DNA of 64,000 nucleotides from Aquipuribacter hungaricus (GCF_042663885.1 NZ_JBHSXV010000001.1); one strand, 5' to 3'; positions 32,211 to 41,313 are shown, numbered from the stretch's first letter. The notes: a model not told the origin generated them from the letters alone. Made by a program: numbers and translations.

Positions 32211-33476
32211 GTGCGGGTCCTCGTGGTCGGTCAGGGTGCCAGGGAGCACGCGCTCGTGCGGTCGCTCCTCGCCGAGGAGGGGGTCGACGCGGTCGTCGCC
32301 GGCCCCGGCAACCCGGGCATGGCCGCCGAGGGCGCGGACTGCCGCCACGTCGACCTGGCCGACCTCAGCGGGATCGCCGAGCTCGCCACCGCCGCGCTCG
32401 CCGACCTCGTCGTCGTCGGGCCCGAGGCGCCGCTGGTCGCCGGCGCCGCGGACATCCTCCGCAGCACCACCGGCATCCCGTGCTTCGGCCCGTCCGCCCC
32501 CGCGGCCCGGCTGGAGTCGAGCAAGGCCTTCGCCAAGGAGGTCATGGCAGCCGCCGGGGTGCCGACCGCGCGACCGGTCGTCTGCCACGACGTCGACCAG
32601 GTCGCCGCCGCGCTCGACGAGCTCGGTGCGCCGCACGTCGTCAAGGACGACGGGCTGGCCGCGGGCAAGGGCGTCGTCGTCACCGACGACCGCGCGGCAG
32701 CGCTGGCGCACGCGGCCGCCTGCTTCCAGCTGCCCGGCGGCACCGTCGTCATCGAGGAGTACCTGGACGGGCCCGAGGTGTCGGTGTTCTGCGTCTGCGA
32801 CGGCACCGACGTCGTCGCGCTCGCGCCGGCGCAGGACTTCAAGCGGCTGCGCGACGGCGGCCAGGGGCCGAACACCGGCGGCATGGGCGCCTACGCCCCG
32901 CTGACCTGGCTGCCCGAGGGCTTCGTCGAGGACGTGCTCGAACGCGTGACGCGCCCGGTCCTGCGCGAGATGGCCTCCCGCGGGACGCCGTTCACCGGGG
33001 TGCTCTACGTGGGGCTGGCGCTCACGTCCGAGGGCCCCAAGGTCGTCGAGTTCAACGTCCGCTTCGGCGACCCCGAGGCCCAGGTGGTGCTCGCCCGGCT
33101 CCGGAGCCCGCTGTCCGGCCTGCTGCTGGCCGCCGCGCAGGGCCGGCTGGCCGAGCACGTGGCCGCCCACGGCGCCCCGGTCGAGGACGGGGCGGCCGTC
33201 GCGGTCGTCGTCGCGGCCCCCGGCTACCCCGCGGACGTCCGCACCGGCGACGCCGTCCTCGGCCTGGACGAGGCGGCCGCGGTGCCCGGGGCCCACGTCC
33301 TCCACGCCGGGACCGCCCTGCGGGACGGCCACCTGGTCACCTCCGGCGGGCGCGTGCTCACGGTCGTGGGGACCGGGGACGACGTCGCCGCCGCGCGCTC
33401 GGTCGCCTACGAGGCCGTCCAGCACGTGCACGTCCCGGGCGGCCAGCTGCGCCTCGACGTCGCCGCCGAGGGCTGA
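32211..33476 (+). CDS. purD: Phosphoribosylamine-glycine ligase (GAR synthetase)
   Basis: A 421-residue ATP-grasp enzyme of the second committed purine step. Signatures are VLVVGQGAREHAL at the start, VKDDGLAAGKGVVVT in the ATP-binding region, VIEEYLDGPEVSVF, and the motif DFKRLRDGGQGPNTGGMGAY. GTG 32211 is chosen because the family begins there and a -10 box lies eight bases upstream. Confidence 0.97.
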   Translation: MRVLVVGQGAREHALVRSLLAEEGVDAVVAGPGNPGMAAEGADCRHVDLADLSGIAELATAALADLVVVGPEAPLVAGAADILRSTTGIPCFGPSAPAARLESSKAFAKEVMAAAGVPTARPVVCHDVDQVAAALDELGAPHVVKDDGLAAGKGVVVTDDRAAALAHAAACFQLPGGTVVIEEYLDGPEVSVFCVCDGTDVVALAPAQDFKRLRDGGQGPNTGGMGAYAPLTWLPEGFVEDVLERVTRPVLREMASRGTPFTGVLYVGLALTSEGPKVVEFNVRFGDPEAQVVLARLRSPLSGLLLAAAQGRLAEHVAAHGAPVEDGAAVAVVVAAPGYPADVRTGDAVLGLDEAAAVPGAHVLHAGTALRDGHLVTSGGRVLTVVGTGDDVAAARSVAYEAVQHVHVPGGQLRLDVAAEG

Positions 33477-33488
33477 GCCGGAGCCCGT

Positions 33489-33546
33489 CCCAGGGGCGCC
33501 GACGACCGGCGGGGGAGGGGTCCTCCCGCCGGCCGCCGGGCGCCTG
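33489..33546. terminator. Nested bidirectional hairpin between purD and glycosyltransferase
   Basis: The inner stem is CCGGCGGG against CCCGCCGG (33506-33532). The outer arms CCAGGGGCGCC and GGGCGCCTGGGG also pair. It sits between convergent genes. Confidence 0.6.
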
Positions 33547-33549
33547 GGG

Positions 33550-34629
33550 TCAGGCTGCGGCGGTCGCCGCTCGGGGCGTGCGGAGCGCGAGCGCCCGGCC
33601 GCGGGCGTAGCCGGCGGCGGTGACGACGAGGCCGGCCACGACGGCACCCGCACGGCCGAGACCGCCGGTGTCCCCGCGTGCGGCGTCGCGGAGCCCGCGC
33701 AGCACGGCGGCGGGCAGGACGCGGGTCGCGTAGCTGCGCTCGCTCGACAGGGCCGGACCGGCGCCGTGCAGCCCGGCGACCGCCGCCTTGCTCAGCCCCT
33801 CGGCGAAGCAGCGCCGCACGAAGTAGGACCAGCGGGTCCGCTCCGGGGTGACGTGGTGGCCGACCAGCGAGCCGGGCACGTGGACGACCCGGCCGTGGGG
33901 GCGCCGGGCGGCCACGGCCATGGACAGCTCGGTCTCCTCGCAGCCCAGCGGCAGGGTGCCCACCCGGCCGAGGTCCTCGGAGAAGCCGCCGGCCTCGTGC
34001 AGCGCGTCGGCGCGGAACGCCATGCTCGCGCCGATCGGGTTGCGCACCTGGTGCAGCCGGTCGGGGATGCCGCGGTACGTGCACCCCACCACCCAGAGGA
34101 ACTCCTCGGGGAACCAGGCCGGCCGGGGGGCACGCCAGTCGGGCCGCACCGTCCCGCCCGCGCCGTGGACCGCCGGGTCCTGGAACGGGGCGACCAGCGC
34201 GTCGAGCCAGCCCGGCGCCGGGACGGCGTCGTCGTCCAGGAAGACCACGACGTCGCGGTCGGTGGCGGCCACGCCGCTGTTGCGCGCCCCGGACAGCCCC
34301 TTACGGCCGGTCGAGGCGACGACCCTCACGCCCGCCGGGACGGCACCCGTCGCCCGGGCGAGCAGCGCGTCGTCGTGGTCGACGACGAGCAGGACCTCGT
34401 CGCGGTCGCCGGCCTGGGCCGCCGCGGCCGCCAGGCTCTGCAGCAGGACGTCCCAGCGGCGCTCGGTGTAGGCGCACACGACGACGGCCACGCCCGGCCG
34501 TCGCGCCGCGGGCCCGGGGGCCGCGGCGACGGGGTGGTCGACGGCACCGCTGCCGACAGGGCTGCCGACAGGGCTGCCGACAGGGCTGTCGACGGGGGCA
34601 CCGACGGGGGTGCCGGCGGGCGCGCGCAC
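33550..34629 (-). CDS. Family 2 glycosyltransferase
   Basis: A 359-residue GT-A glycosyltransferase from GTG 34629, five bases after the stop of the upstream glycosyltransferase. The fold reads VAVVVCAYTERRWDVLLQSL, then GARNSGVAATDRDVVVFLDDD with the metal-binding DDD, and ASMAFRADALHEAGGFSEDL. A variable N-terminus has VGSP repeats from a 12-base tandem repeat. The C-terminus is hydrophobic and Ala-rich. It could add sugars to an envelope glycan; donor and acceptor unknown. Confidence 0.88.
   Translation of the reverse strand: MRAPAGTPVGAPVDSPVGSPVGSPVGSGAVDHPVAAAPGPAARRPGVAVVVCAYTERRWDVLLQSLAAAAAQAGDRDEVLLVVDHDDALLARATGAVPAGVRVVASTGRKGLSGARNSGVAATDRDVVVFLDDDAVPAPGWLDALVAPFQDPAVHGAGGTVRPDWRAPRPAWFPEEFLWVVGCTYRGIPDRLHQVRNPIGASMAFRADALHEAGGFSEDLGRVGTLPLGCEETELSMAVAARRPHGRVVHVPGSLVGHHVTPERTRWSYFVRRCFAEGLSKAAVAGLHGAGPALSSERSYATRVLPAAVLRGLRDAARGDTGGLGRAGAVVAGLVVTAAGYARGRALALRTPRAATAAA
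34551..34586. repeat. Three 12-bp tandem repeats at glycosyltransferase N-terminus
   Basis: Three exact copies of TGCCGACAGGGC followed by decayed copies to about 34610. On the minus strand they encode the SPVG repeat near the start of the glycosyltransferase, in frame. Confidence 0.85.
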
Positions 34630-34634
34630 GGGGC

Positions 34635-35543
34635 TCAGACGCTCAGGCCGAGCTCGGCCCGCTCGCGGAGGTCCAGCACGGGCCCGTCGAGGACCTCGAC
34701 GTGGACAGGGGCGGCGGCCACGGGGACGGCGGCCACGGCGGCGACCGGGGCGGCGGCAGGCCGGGTGACGTCGACCGGCGCGGGGCGGCGGAGCCGCTCG
34801 ACGGCGAGGGCGCGCAGCACGCGGAAGCCGTCGCGCCACGTGTTGAGGTTGCTCTCGCCGTGGATGCGCTCGAACTCCCAGGACGGGACCTCGGTGATCT
34901 GCAGGCGGGCCTTGGCGATGCGGGTGTTGATGACGGTCTCGATCTCGAAGCCGTCGCCCCAGCGCTGCTCGTCGACCGCGGGGCCGTCGTCCACGAGCTC
35001 CAGCGCCGGCAGGCAGGTGGCCCAGAAGGCGTTGTAGCCGTAGCAGAGGTCGGTGTACCGGGTGCCGAACAGGGTGTTGGCGATGGTGTTGAGGACGCCG
35101 TTGCCCCAGGCGCGCAGCCGGGTGATGTCGGCGCTGCCGCCGGTGCCGGCGAACCGGGTGCCCTTGGCGAAGTCGGCGCCGCCCTGGAGGGCCTCGACGA
35201 AGCGCGCGATCTCCCGGGGGTCGGCGCTGCCGTCCGCGTCCAGCATGACGACGATGTCGCCGGTGACGGCGGCGAACCCGCAGGTCATGGCGTTGCCCTT
35301 GCCGCGGCGGGTCTGACGGACGACGACGACGTCCGGCCGGAGCGCCCGGGCGACCTCGATCGTGCCGTCGGTGGAGCGGCCGTCGACGAGGACGACCTCG
35401 TGCAGGCCCTCGGGGAGCAGGCTGAACACGTGCGGCAGGTTGGCCGCCTCGTTGTACGTGGGGACGACCACGCTCACCCGGGGGGCGGCGGGGCCGCGGC
35501 GCACGGCGGCGGTGTCGACGTCGATGTGGGTGTCGTACGACAT
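34635..35543 (-). CDS. Family 2 glycosyltransferase (polyprenyl-phosphate-sugar synthase-like)
   Basis: A 302-residue protein. VSVVVPTYNEAANLPHVFSL, VVLVDGRSTDGTIEVARAL, GKGNAMTCGFAAVTGD and MLDADGSADP are the classic DPM1/DPG-synthase-type motifs. It has no clear membrane helix. The tail of about 45 residues is Ala/Val/Pro-rich. ATG 35543 has GAGGAG upstream and a TAGCGT box at 35595-35600. It forms an operon with the next glycosyltransferase. Likely cytoplasmic, charging a lipid carrier or glycan. Confidence 0.9.
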   Translation of the reverse strand: MSYDTHIDVDTAAVRRGPAAPRVSVVVPTYNEAANLPHVFSLLPEGLHEVVLVDGRSTDGTIEVARALRPDVVVVRQTRRGKGNAMTCGFAAVTGDIVVMLDADGSADPREIARFVEALQGGADFAKGTRFAGTGGSADITRLRAWGNGVLNTIANTLFGTRYTDLCYGYNAFWATCLPALELVDDGPAVDEQRWGDGFEIETVINTRIAKARLQITEVPSWEFERIHGESNLNTWRDGFRVLRALAVERLRRPAPVDVTRPAAAPVAAVAAVPVAAAPVHVEVLDGPVLDLRERAELGLSV

Positions 35544-35594
35544 GAGGGGCTCCTCGGGAGGGGTCGGCCTGGCGGGGTGCCCCGCTCGAGGAGG

Positions 35595-35600
35595 ACGCTA
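35595..35600 (-). promoter_or_regulatory. Glycosyltransferase operon -10 box (TAGCGT)
   Basis: TAGCGT in CATAGCGTCC on the minus strand, 57 bases before ATG 35543. Confidence 0.4.
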
Positions 35601-35681
35601 TGAGCGGCCCCGCCACGGCTCCTCCACGTGACGAGAACGGGGGTGCCACAGGTCCGTCCGGGTCTCCGGCGCTGCTCCGAC

Positions 35682-36824
35682 CTAGTGACGCGGTAGCAGC
35701 AGGTCGATGCTGCTGGGCCCGTCGAGGGACAGCACCACCCTGCCCCCGAGCAGCCGCACCGCGCGCTCGGCGAGCGAGACCGACCCGCGGCGGTCGGCGC
35801 CGGCCGTGACGTCGTCGCGCGCGGTGACGGCCCGGGCAGCCTCCGGCGGCAGGCCGTCCCCCTCGTCCTGCACCCGGAAGCGCACCGCGTCGCCGTCGGC
35901 GTGGGCGGAAAGCACGACGGGGCCCCGCCCGGACCGCAGGAGCGCCCCGACCATGCCGTCGAGGACGTCGCAGAGGTCGCCGACGGCGGTCCGGACCACC
36001 AGGTCCTCCGTGGCGCCCCCGACGAGGACCGGGCGGTCGGCGTGCGCCGGCCGCCGGGCGGAGCGCCGCACCACCTCGGAGAGGACGGCCGCGACGTCGA
36101 CGTCGGAGCGCGACCCCTGGTCGACGGCCTCGGCCTCCCGCAGCGCGTCCTCGACGGCGGCGGCCTGCTGCCCGACGACGCCGGTGAGGGCCGTGGCGTG
36201 CGCCCGCAGCTCCGGGTCCTGGACGACGGCCAGCAGGTTCTCGGTCTCCAGGCTGAGCGCCGTGAACCCGCTGCGCAGCCGGTGCCCCATCGTCAGCACG
36301 GCGTCGCGGCGGTCCAGCGCGCTCCAGCGGGTCCGCATCTGCTCCTCGGCCGCCGCCGCCAGGTCCTCCAGCAGCCGCACGTCCTCGTCCTCCCAGGCGC
36401 GGGGCTGCGGCGAGACCGCGCACATGGTGCCGACGACCTCCCCGTCCGGGCCCCGGAGCGGGACGCCGGCGTACGCGACCAACAGGGACGCCTCCACGGC
36501 GGGGTTGTCGGACACCCGCGGGTCGGTGCGCGCGTCGACCACCGTGAACGGCGCCCGCGAGGCGACCACGTGGGGGCAGAGGGACCAGGCCAGGTCGAGC
36601 TCGCGGCCGACGGCGGCCGGGCCGGTGAGGCCGTGCTGGCTGAGGACGAACTGCCGGTCCGCCTCGAGCAGCGAGAGCAGCGAGACCGGGACGCCGAGGG
36701 CGCGCGCGGCCACCCTGGTGAGCCGGTCGAAGGTCTCCTGCGCCGGCTGGTCGAGCAGCTGCGTGCGGCGCAGCGACTCCAGGCGCCGTTCGTCGGCGAG
36801 GCCGACCGTCGATGGTCGTGGCAC
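35682..36824 (-). CDS. GAF-domain histidine-kinase-like protein with degenerate kinase core
   Basis: A 380-residue protein from GTG 36824 with GGGGGA upstream. A GAF domain (about 18-165) reads LSLLEADRQFVLSQHGLTG, SLCPHVVASRAPFTV and YAGVPLRGPDGEVVGTMCAV. A DHp-like helix follows (TMGHRLRSGFTALSLETENL). The HATPase region keeps a G1-like DEGDGLPP but lacks the N-box Asn (DVLDGMVGALLRSG) and has no clear G2 box. It may be a pseudokinase or a signalling scaffold. No response regulator is adjacent on its own strand. A TAGCCT box lies at 36875-36880. Confidence 0.78.
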   Translation of the reverse strand: MPRPSTVGLADERRLESLRRTQLLDQPAQETFDRLTRVAARALGVPVSLLSLLEADRQFVLSQHGLTGPAAVGRELDLAWSLCPHVVASRAPFTVVDARTDPRVSDNPAVEASLLVAYAGVPLRGPDGEVVGTMCAVSPQPRAWEDEDVRLLEDLAAAAEEQMRTRWSALDRRDAVLTMGHRLRSGFTALSLETENLLAVVQDPELRAHATALTGVVGQQAAAVEDALREAEAVDQGSRSDVDVAAVLSEVVRRSARRPAHADRPVLVGGATEDLVVRTAVGDLCDVLDGMVGALLRSGRGPVVLSAHADGDAVRFRVQDEGDGLPPEAARAVTARDDVTAGADRRGSVSLAERAVRLLGGRVVLSLDGPSSIDLLLPRH

Positions 36825-36966
36825 TGCGGGTCCCCCGATCTGGCGCGCCGGAGGGATGGTCCGACGCTCGGTCGAGGCTAGCCCGGACGGTACGGAGGGG
36901 GGCCACGGCCGGGCCAACGCCCGGCCACAGCTCGTCCACACCGCGGGCCCGCGGGGACGGGATCCG

Positions 36967-38238
36967 CTAGGGGAGCGCTCCCAGGGCCGAGGGGAGCCGG
37001 AGCCGGAACGTGGTCGGTGCGCGGTCGAGGACCTCCAGCCGTCCCCCGAGCACCTGGGCGAACTCGGCCGCGAGGGCCAGCCCGATGCCCTCTCCCGCGG
37101 CGGCCGACCCGCTGCGGCGCCGGGCGAACACCAGCTCGTCGTCCAGGTCGAGGGTGCCCTCGTCGCGGACCACGAGGTCGACGCACGCCCCGTCGTGCGC
37201 CCCGGACAGCACCACGGCGCCCCGGCCGTGGACCAGGGCGTTGTGCACCAGCACGTCGAGCACCTGGTCGACGGCGGAGGTGGGCAGGTGGACCGAGGCG
37301 TCGGCGGGGACGTCGGCGGTCACCGTGCGCCCGGACGACGCCGCCACCACCGCCCACCGCTGGACGACCGAGAAGACGACGCGGCGCAGCTGGACGGGGT
37401 CGGTCTGCCCCAGGCCCTCCTCGCGGGCGAAGCTGAGCAGCGCGGTGACCGTGTCGTCGAGCCGGTCGACCTCGGCGAGCACGGCGTCCAGCTCCTCGCG
37501 CACGGTGGCATGGGTCTCCGGCCACGCCGACAGGTCCTCGACCCGCAGCCGGATCCCGGTCAGCGGGGTGCGCAGCTGGTGGGAGGCGTTGCGGGCGAAC
37601 TGCCGCTCGCGGCGGAGGATGGCCGTGAGCCGGCTGCTGCTCGCCCGCAGCGCCGCGGCGATCGCCTCGGCCTCCCGGACCGGCTGCGGGGGGAGCTCGA
37701 CGGCCCCGGCGTCCCCGCCTAGGACGGTGGCCTGCGCGGCGAGCTCCTGGAACGGGCGGGCCAGCCGCCGCGACAGCACCACGGCGGTGAGCACGGCGAC
37801 GACGAGCGAGGCGGCGCCGGTGAGGACGATCGGCTGCAGCTCCCGCACGACGTCCTGCCGGACGGTGGCGACCGCGCGGCGCGCCTCGACCGCCCCGCCC
37901 CCGGGCAGCTCGACCCGGGCGGTGAGGGCGTCGCGCCGTCCCTCCGCGGCGACCGACGGGCCCGACAGGACCACGGGGTCGGCCCCCTGCGGCAGGTACA
38001 GCAGCTGGTCCTCGGGGTCGAGGTCGTCGGTGACGACCGACAGGTCCGGGACGGTGACGGGGAGGCCCGCCTCGAGCCGGGCGGTCACCACCCCGGCGGC
38101 GTAGCCGGCGTCCCGGTCGACCTCCTGCTGGGCCTGCTGCGTGACCACGCCCGCCCGCACCAGCGCCCGGGGGACGCCGTACAGCGTCACGGTCAGCAGC
38201 GTCAGCAGGACGAAGGCGGCCAGCAGGCGCTCACGCAT
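36967..38238 (-). CDS. Two-component sensor histidine kinase
   Basis: A 423-residue membrane kinase. Membrane helices lie at about 5-27 and 136-158, with an extracytoplasmic loop of about 110 residues between them, and then a HAMP-like segment. The H-box is NASHQLRTPLTGIRLRVEDL with His220; the N-box is HNALVHG; G1 is DEGTLDL; G2 is GEGIGLALAAEF. ATG 38238 overlaps the natural end of the response-regulator frame by eight bases. The regulator itself stops early at an amber codon, so this kinase's partner may be crippled. Confidence 0.93.
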   Translation of the reverse strand: MRERLLAAFVLLTLLTVTLYGVPRALVRAGVVTQQAQQEVDRDAGYAAGVVTARLEAGLPVTVPDLSVVTDDLDPEDQLLYLPQGADPVVLSGPSVAAEGRRDALTARVELPGGGAVEARRAVATVRQDVVRELQPIVLTGAASLVVAVLTAVVLSRRLARPFQELAAQATVLGGDAGAVELPPQPVREAEAIAAALRASSSRLTAILRRERQFARNASHQLRTPLTGIRLRVEDLSAWPETHATVREELDAVLAEVDRLDDTVTALLSFAREEGLGQTDPVQLRRVVFSVVQRWAVVAASSGRTVTADVPADASVHLPTSAVDQVLDVLVHNALVHGRGAVVLSGAHDGACVDLVVRDEGTLDLDDELVFARRRSGSAAAGEGIGLALAAEFAQVLGGRLEVLDRAPTTFRLRLPSALGALP

Positions 38239-38935
38239 CCGGGGCGCCGACCTCCAGCCGGAAGCCGACGCCGCGGGTCGTGGTGAGCCGGACGGAGCCG
38301 TCGGGACGGACGAGCTAGGCGCGCAGCCGGGCCACCGTGACGTCCAGGGTCTTCGTCGAGCCGAACCAGTTCTCGTCCCAGACCTCGTCCATCAGCTGCT
38401 CGCGGGTGACGACCCGGCCGTCCTCGCGGTGCAGCACGGCGAGCAGGTCGAACTCCTTGACGGTGAGCTGCACCTCCTCGCCGGCCAGGAAGACGCGCCG
38501 CGCCCCGAGGTCCACCCGCAGCAGCTCCCCGGCCGGCTCGGCCCGGGCGGCGACCGGGGTGGCCTGACCGGTGCCGGCGCGGCGCAGCAGGGCCCGCATC
38601 CGGGCGGACAGCTCGGCGAGGCTGAACGGCTTGGACAGGTAGTCGTCGGCGCCGACGTCCAGCCCGACCACCCGGTCGAGCTCGTCGCCGCGGGCGGTGA
38701 GCATGATGACCGCCACGAGCGACCCCGCCTCGCGCACCCGGCGGCAGACCTCGAGGCCGTCGAGGTCGGGCAGTCCGAGGTCGAGCAGCACGAGCTCCGG
38801 GGGGTCCTCGAGGATCGACGCGACCGCGTGCTCGCCGGAGGCGGTCCGGACGACGTCGTGCTCGTCGCGGCGCAGCGCCCGCTCGAGCGGGACGGCGATG
38901 GCGTCGTCGTCCTCCACCAGCAGTACCCGGGCCAC
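38231..38935 (-). pseudogene. OmpR-family response regulator interrupted by an in-frame TAG near its C-terminus
   Basis: The receiver domain is intact: acid pocket E8-D11, phosphoacceptor D52 in VLLDLGLPDLDG, LTARGD, and K in YLSKPF. The winged helix runs normally to LDVTVARLRA, then meets TAG at 38315-38317, giving 206 residues. The same frame continues LVRPDGSVRLTTTRGVGFRL and ends at TGA 38231, overlapping the kinase start. This is the usual end of an OmpR protein of about 234 residues, where Lys is expected at the TAG. One A-to-T change from AAG would explain it. GTG 38935 is seven bases after TAGCCT, so the gene looks leaderless. Confidence 0.85.
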
Positions 38936-38942
38936 GCGGCGC

Positions 38943-38948
38943 AGGCTA
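38943..38948 (-). promoter_or_regulatory. Response-regulator leaderless -10 box (TAGCCT)
   Basis: TAGCCT on the minus strand ends seven bases before the GTG at 38935; no ribosome site is present. Confidence 0.5.
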
Positions 38949-39563
38949 CGCGACGGGCGGCCGCCCGGTACGTGGTCCGCCGGAGCTCGTGTCGATCGCG
39001 TCGAGCAGGTCGACGAGCAGGTCGAGGAGGACGGCCGGGTCCACCCGGGCCTCGTGGCGGGCCAGGGTGCGTGCCAGCACCAGGTCGACCTCGCCGAGGA
39101 CGACGTGGTCGCCGGGGCGCAGCCGGCCGGCGGGGCGGGGCCGGCCGACCGGGCCGACCGGGCCGAGCAGGGCGACGACGGCCGCGGGTGCCGGTCCGTC
39201 CCCCAGGACCGCCACCTCCGGCTGCCCGCCCGTCACCTCGGCGACCAGCTGCACCTGCCGGGGCCCGCTGTCGAGCGCGACGAGCAGCACCGTCCGGTCG
39301 CCCTGCCGCCGGCCGTGGGCGTCCCGTGCGGGCGGCCTCGCCGCGACGAGCGCGACCGTGGCCGGCTGCCCGCGCCAGGCACCCTGTACGGCCAGCTCGG
39401 CCTGGGCGCTCGGCGCCCCGACGAGGTCGGGCACCGGGTAGCGGGTCGACAGGTCGGCCACCATCCCGAGCACGTCCCAGCCGTGCTGCCCGGCGAAGCC
39501 GCGCAGCGCGAGGTGGCGGCGGACGCGCAGGTCGGGACCCCGCCCCCCGAGGAGACCTCGCAC
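38946..39563 (-). CDS. Unrecognised 205-residue protein
   Basis: From GTG 39563, with GGGAGGGGG upstream. It reads VRGLLGGRGPDLRVRRHLAL and WDVLGMVADLSTRYPVPDLV near the N-terminus. A middle part is rich in beta-type residues (TVALVAARPPARDA, RTVLLVALDSGPRQVQLVAE), and an Ala/Leu-rich helical end carries ARTLARHEARVDPAVLLDLL. I do not recognise the family. No signal peptide or membrane helix is evident. Its end overlaps the response-regulator promoter, and it is divergent from the YdjM-like gene. Confidence 0.65.
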   Translation of the reverse strand: MRGLLGGRGPDLRVRRHLALRGFAGQHGWDVLGMVADLSTRYPVPDLVGAPSAQAELAVQGAWRGQPATVALVAARPPARDAHGRRQGDRTVLLVALDSGPRQVQLVAEVTGGQPEVAVLGDGPAPAAVVALLGPVGPVGRPRPAGRLRPGDHVVLGEVDLVLARTLARHEARVDPAVLLDLLVDLLDAIDTSSGGPRTGRPPVA

Positions 39564-39659
39564 GCGCCACCCCCTCCCAGGGCTGCCGGGGGGCTCCCCC
39601 GGCGGCGGGCGCACGGGCCGGCGGTGCCGGCGTCCTCGCCCGTCCGGGATCCTACGACG

Positions 39660-40325
39660 GTGGTGACCCCGGCACGCCTGTCCACCGGCGTCGTCGTGGG
39701 GTGGTGGCCGGTGCCCGCGCTGGCGGTCGTCCTGGCGGTCGACGCCCTCGTGGCGGCGGTCCCGGTGCCCCGGCCGGTCTTCGGCCTGCTCGACTGGGTC
39801 GCGCACCTGCTCACGGCGCTGCTGCTGCTCGCCGCCGGCACCCGGTCGTGGCCGTCCGGGCGCCCGTCGTCCGGCGCCGGGGGACGCGGTCGCGCGCGCA
39901 CCGCACCCGCGGGCCTGCTGCGGCTGGGGGCGCCGGTGCTGCTCGCGGTGCTCCTCAGCAGCGTGGTCGTCGACCTCGACCACGTGCCGGCGGAGCTGCT
40001 CGGCAGCGACCTGCTCACCCGGGGGACCCCGCGGCCCTACCCGCACTCGGTGGCGACCGTGCTCCTGCTCGGCCTCGCCGCCGCCGTCGTCCGGGCGGCG
40101 GGCGGGACAGCGCCACGGGCCCGTGCCGCGGCCGGCGTCCTGCTCGGTGCCTCGCTCGGGGTGGCGCTGCACCTGTGGCGCGACCTGGCGACGGCGCCGG
40201 TGGCGCTGCTCTGGCCGCTGACGGACGCCGGGGTCGAGGTCCCGCGGACGGTCTACCTGCTGAGCCTGGTCGTCGCGGCCGTCCTCGTCGTCCTCCCGCG
40301 GCGGGCAGCCCGGTCCGCTCAGTAG
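39660..40325 (+). CDS. YdjM-like membrane-bound metal-dependent hydrolase
   Basis: A 221-residue protein with about five membrane helices. Conserved motifs of the YdjM/DUF457-type family are LLDWVAHLLTALLLLAAG, VVDLDHVPAELLG, RPYPHSVATVLLL and ALHLWRDLAT, which hold the expected Asp and His residues. The family is a predicted integral-membrane hydrolase of unknown substrate. GTG 39660 or 39663 may start it. Its end overlaps the end of the convergent SGNH hydrolase by seven bases. Confidence 0.78.
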   Translation: MVTPARLSTGVVVGWWPVPALAVVLAVDALVAAVPVPRPVFGLLDWVAHLLTALLLLAAGTRSWPSGRPSSGAGGRGRARTAPAGLLRLGAPVLLAVLLSSVVVDLDHVPAELLGSDLLTRGTPRPYPHSVATVLLLGLAAAVVRAAGGTAPRARAAAGVLLGASLGVALHLWRDLATAPVALLWPLTDAGVEVPRTVYLLSLVVAAVLVVLPRRAARSAQ

Positions 40326-41236
40326 CCGAGGACCTCCTGCAGCGCCCCTGCCAGCGCGGCGTGGCCCTCGCGGGTCGGGTGGACGTCGGGCCTCGCGGTG
40401 CCGGTCGGGCACATGAAGGTGTACGTGCACACCCGCGGCGCCCCGTCCGGTGCGGCCCCGGCGAAGACGCGCTGCCCGGAGACCACCGGCACCCCCTGCC
40501 GGGCGGCGACCGCGGCGAGGCGACGGTCCGCCTCCTCGAACAGCGCGGCGCTCGCGGGCCCGTCGGGGCAGCCTGCCCGTGACGCCGGGTAGGGGTCGTA
40601 GGGGCTCAGCACGACGAGGTCCCCGGTCCCCGCCAGCGCGTCCGACAGCTGCGACAGCACCGAGGCCATGGCCGTCTCGTAGGCGTCCAGGGCGGCCGGC
40701 GCCCCGGGCGAGACGTCGCAGCCGCCGGTGACGGCGAACAGGTCGTTCGCCCCCAGGTGGACCGTCACGGGGCTGACCTGCCCCGGGTGCGCGGCCAGGA
40801 AGGCCAGCGCCGCGGACAGCTGGCTCCCCTGCCGGGGGACCGCGGCGGTCTGCGGGTAGGGGCACCGGCCGGAGACGAAGGTGACCGTGGTCTCGCCGGC
40901 GCAGGCCAGCACGGTGAGCCGGGTCCCCGGCACGCCCGCGGCGTGCTGGTACGGGTAGGCGGCCCGCACGTCGCCGGACGGCGAGAAGCCCTGGGCGAGG
41001 GAGTCGCCGAGCGCGAGGTAGTGCTCCCGCGGCCCGACCCCCTGCGCACCGGTCACCCCGGTGCCGTCCGGGCTGTCGGTCCTCCCCGGCGCGTCCGCCC
41101 CGGGCGCCGCGGCCACCCCGGGCGGGCCCTGCGCCGTCGTCGGCAGGACGGGGACCGCGGTCAGGCCGGCGACGGTGAACCCGACCACCGCGGCCACGAG
41201 GACGGCCGCGGCGGCGAGGGGTCCCCGTGCGGCCAT
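40319..41236 (-). CDS. Secreted SGNH/GDSL hydrolase
   Basis: A 305-residue protein with an N-terminal signal or anchor (LAAAAVLVAAVVGFTVAGL) and a Pro/Gly-rich linker. The catalytic core has YLALGDSLAQGF (block I Ser), HLGANDLF (block III Gly-Asn-Asp) and DVHPTREGH (block V Asp and His). Several cysteines suggest extracellular disulphides. It is a probable lipase/esterase or carbohydrate esterase acting outside the cell. Confidence 0.88.
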   Translation of the reverse strand: MAARGPLAAAAVLVAAVVGFTVAGLTAVPVLPTTAQGPPGVAAAPGADAPGRTDSPDGTGVTGAQGVGPREHYLALGDSLAQGFSPSGDVRAAYPYQHAAGVPGTRLTVLACAGETTVTFVSGRCPYPQTAAVPRQGSQLSAALAFLAAHPGQVSPVTVHLGANDLFAVTGGCDVSPGAPAALDAYETAMASVLSQLSDALAGTGDLVVLSPYDPYPASRAGCPDGPASAALFEEADRRLAAVAARQGVPVVSGQRVFAGAAPDGAPRVCTYTFMCPTGTARPDVHPTREGHAALAGALQEVLGY

Positions 41237-41313
41237 GCCCCGATGGTGCTGACCCGCCGTCCGCCGCGCCACCGGCGTGTGCCCCGGCGGCCGCGCAGGG
41301 CGGTCCGCCGGTG

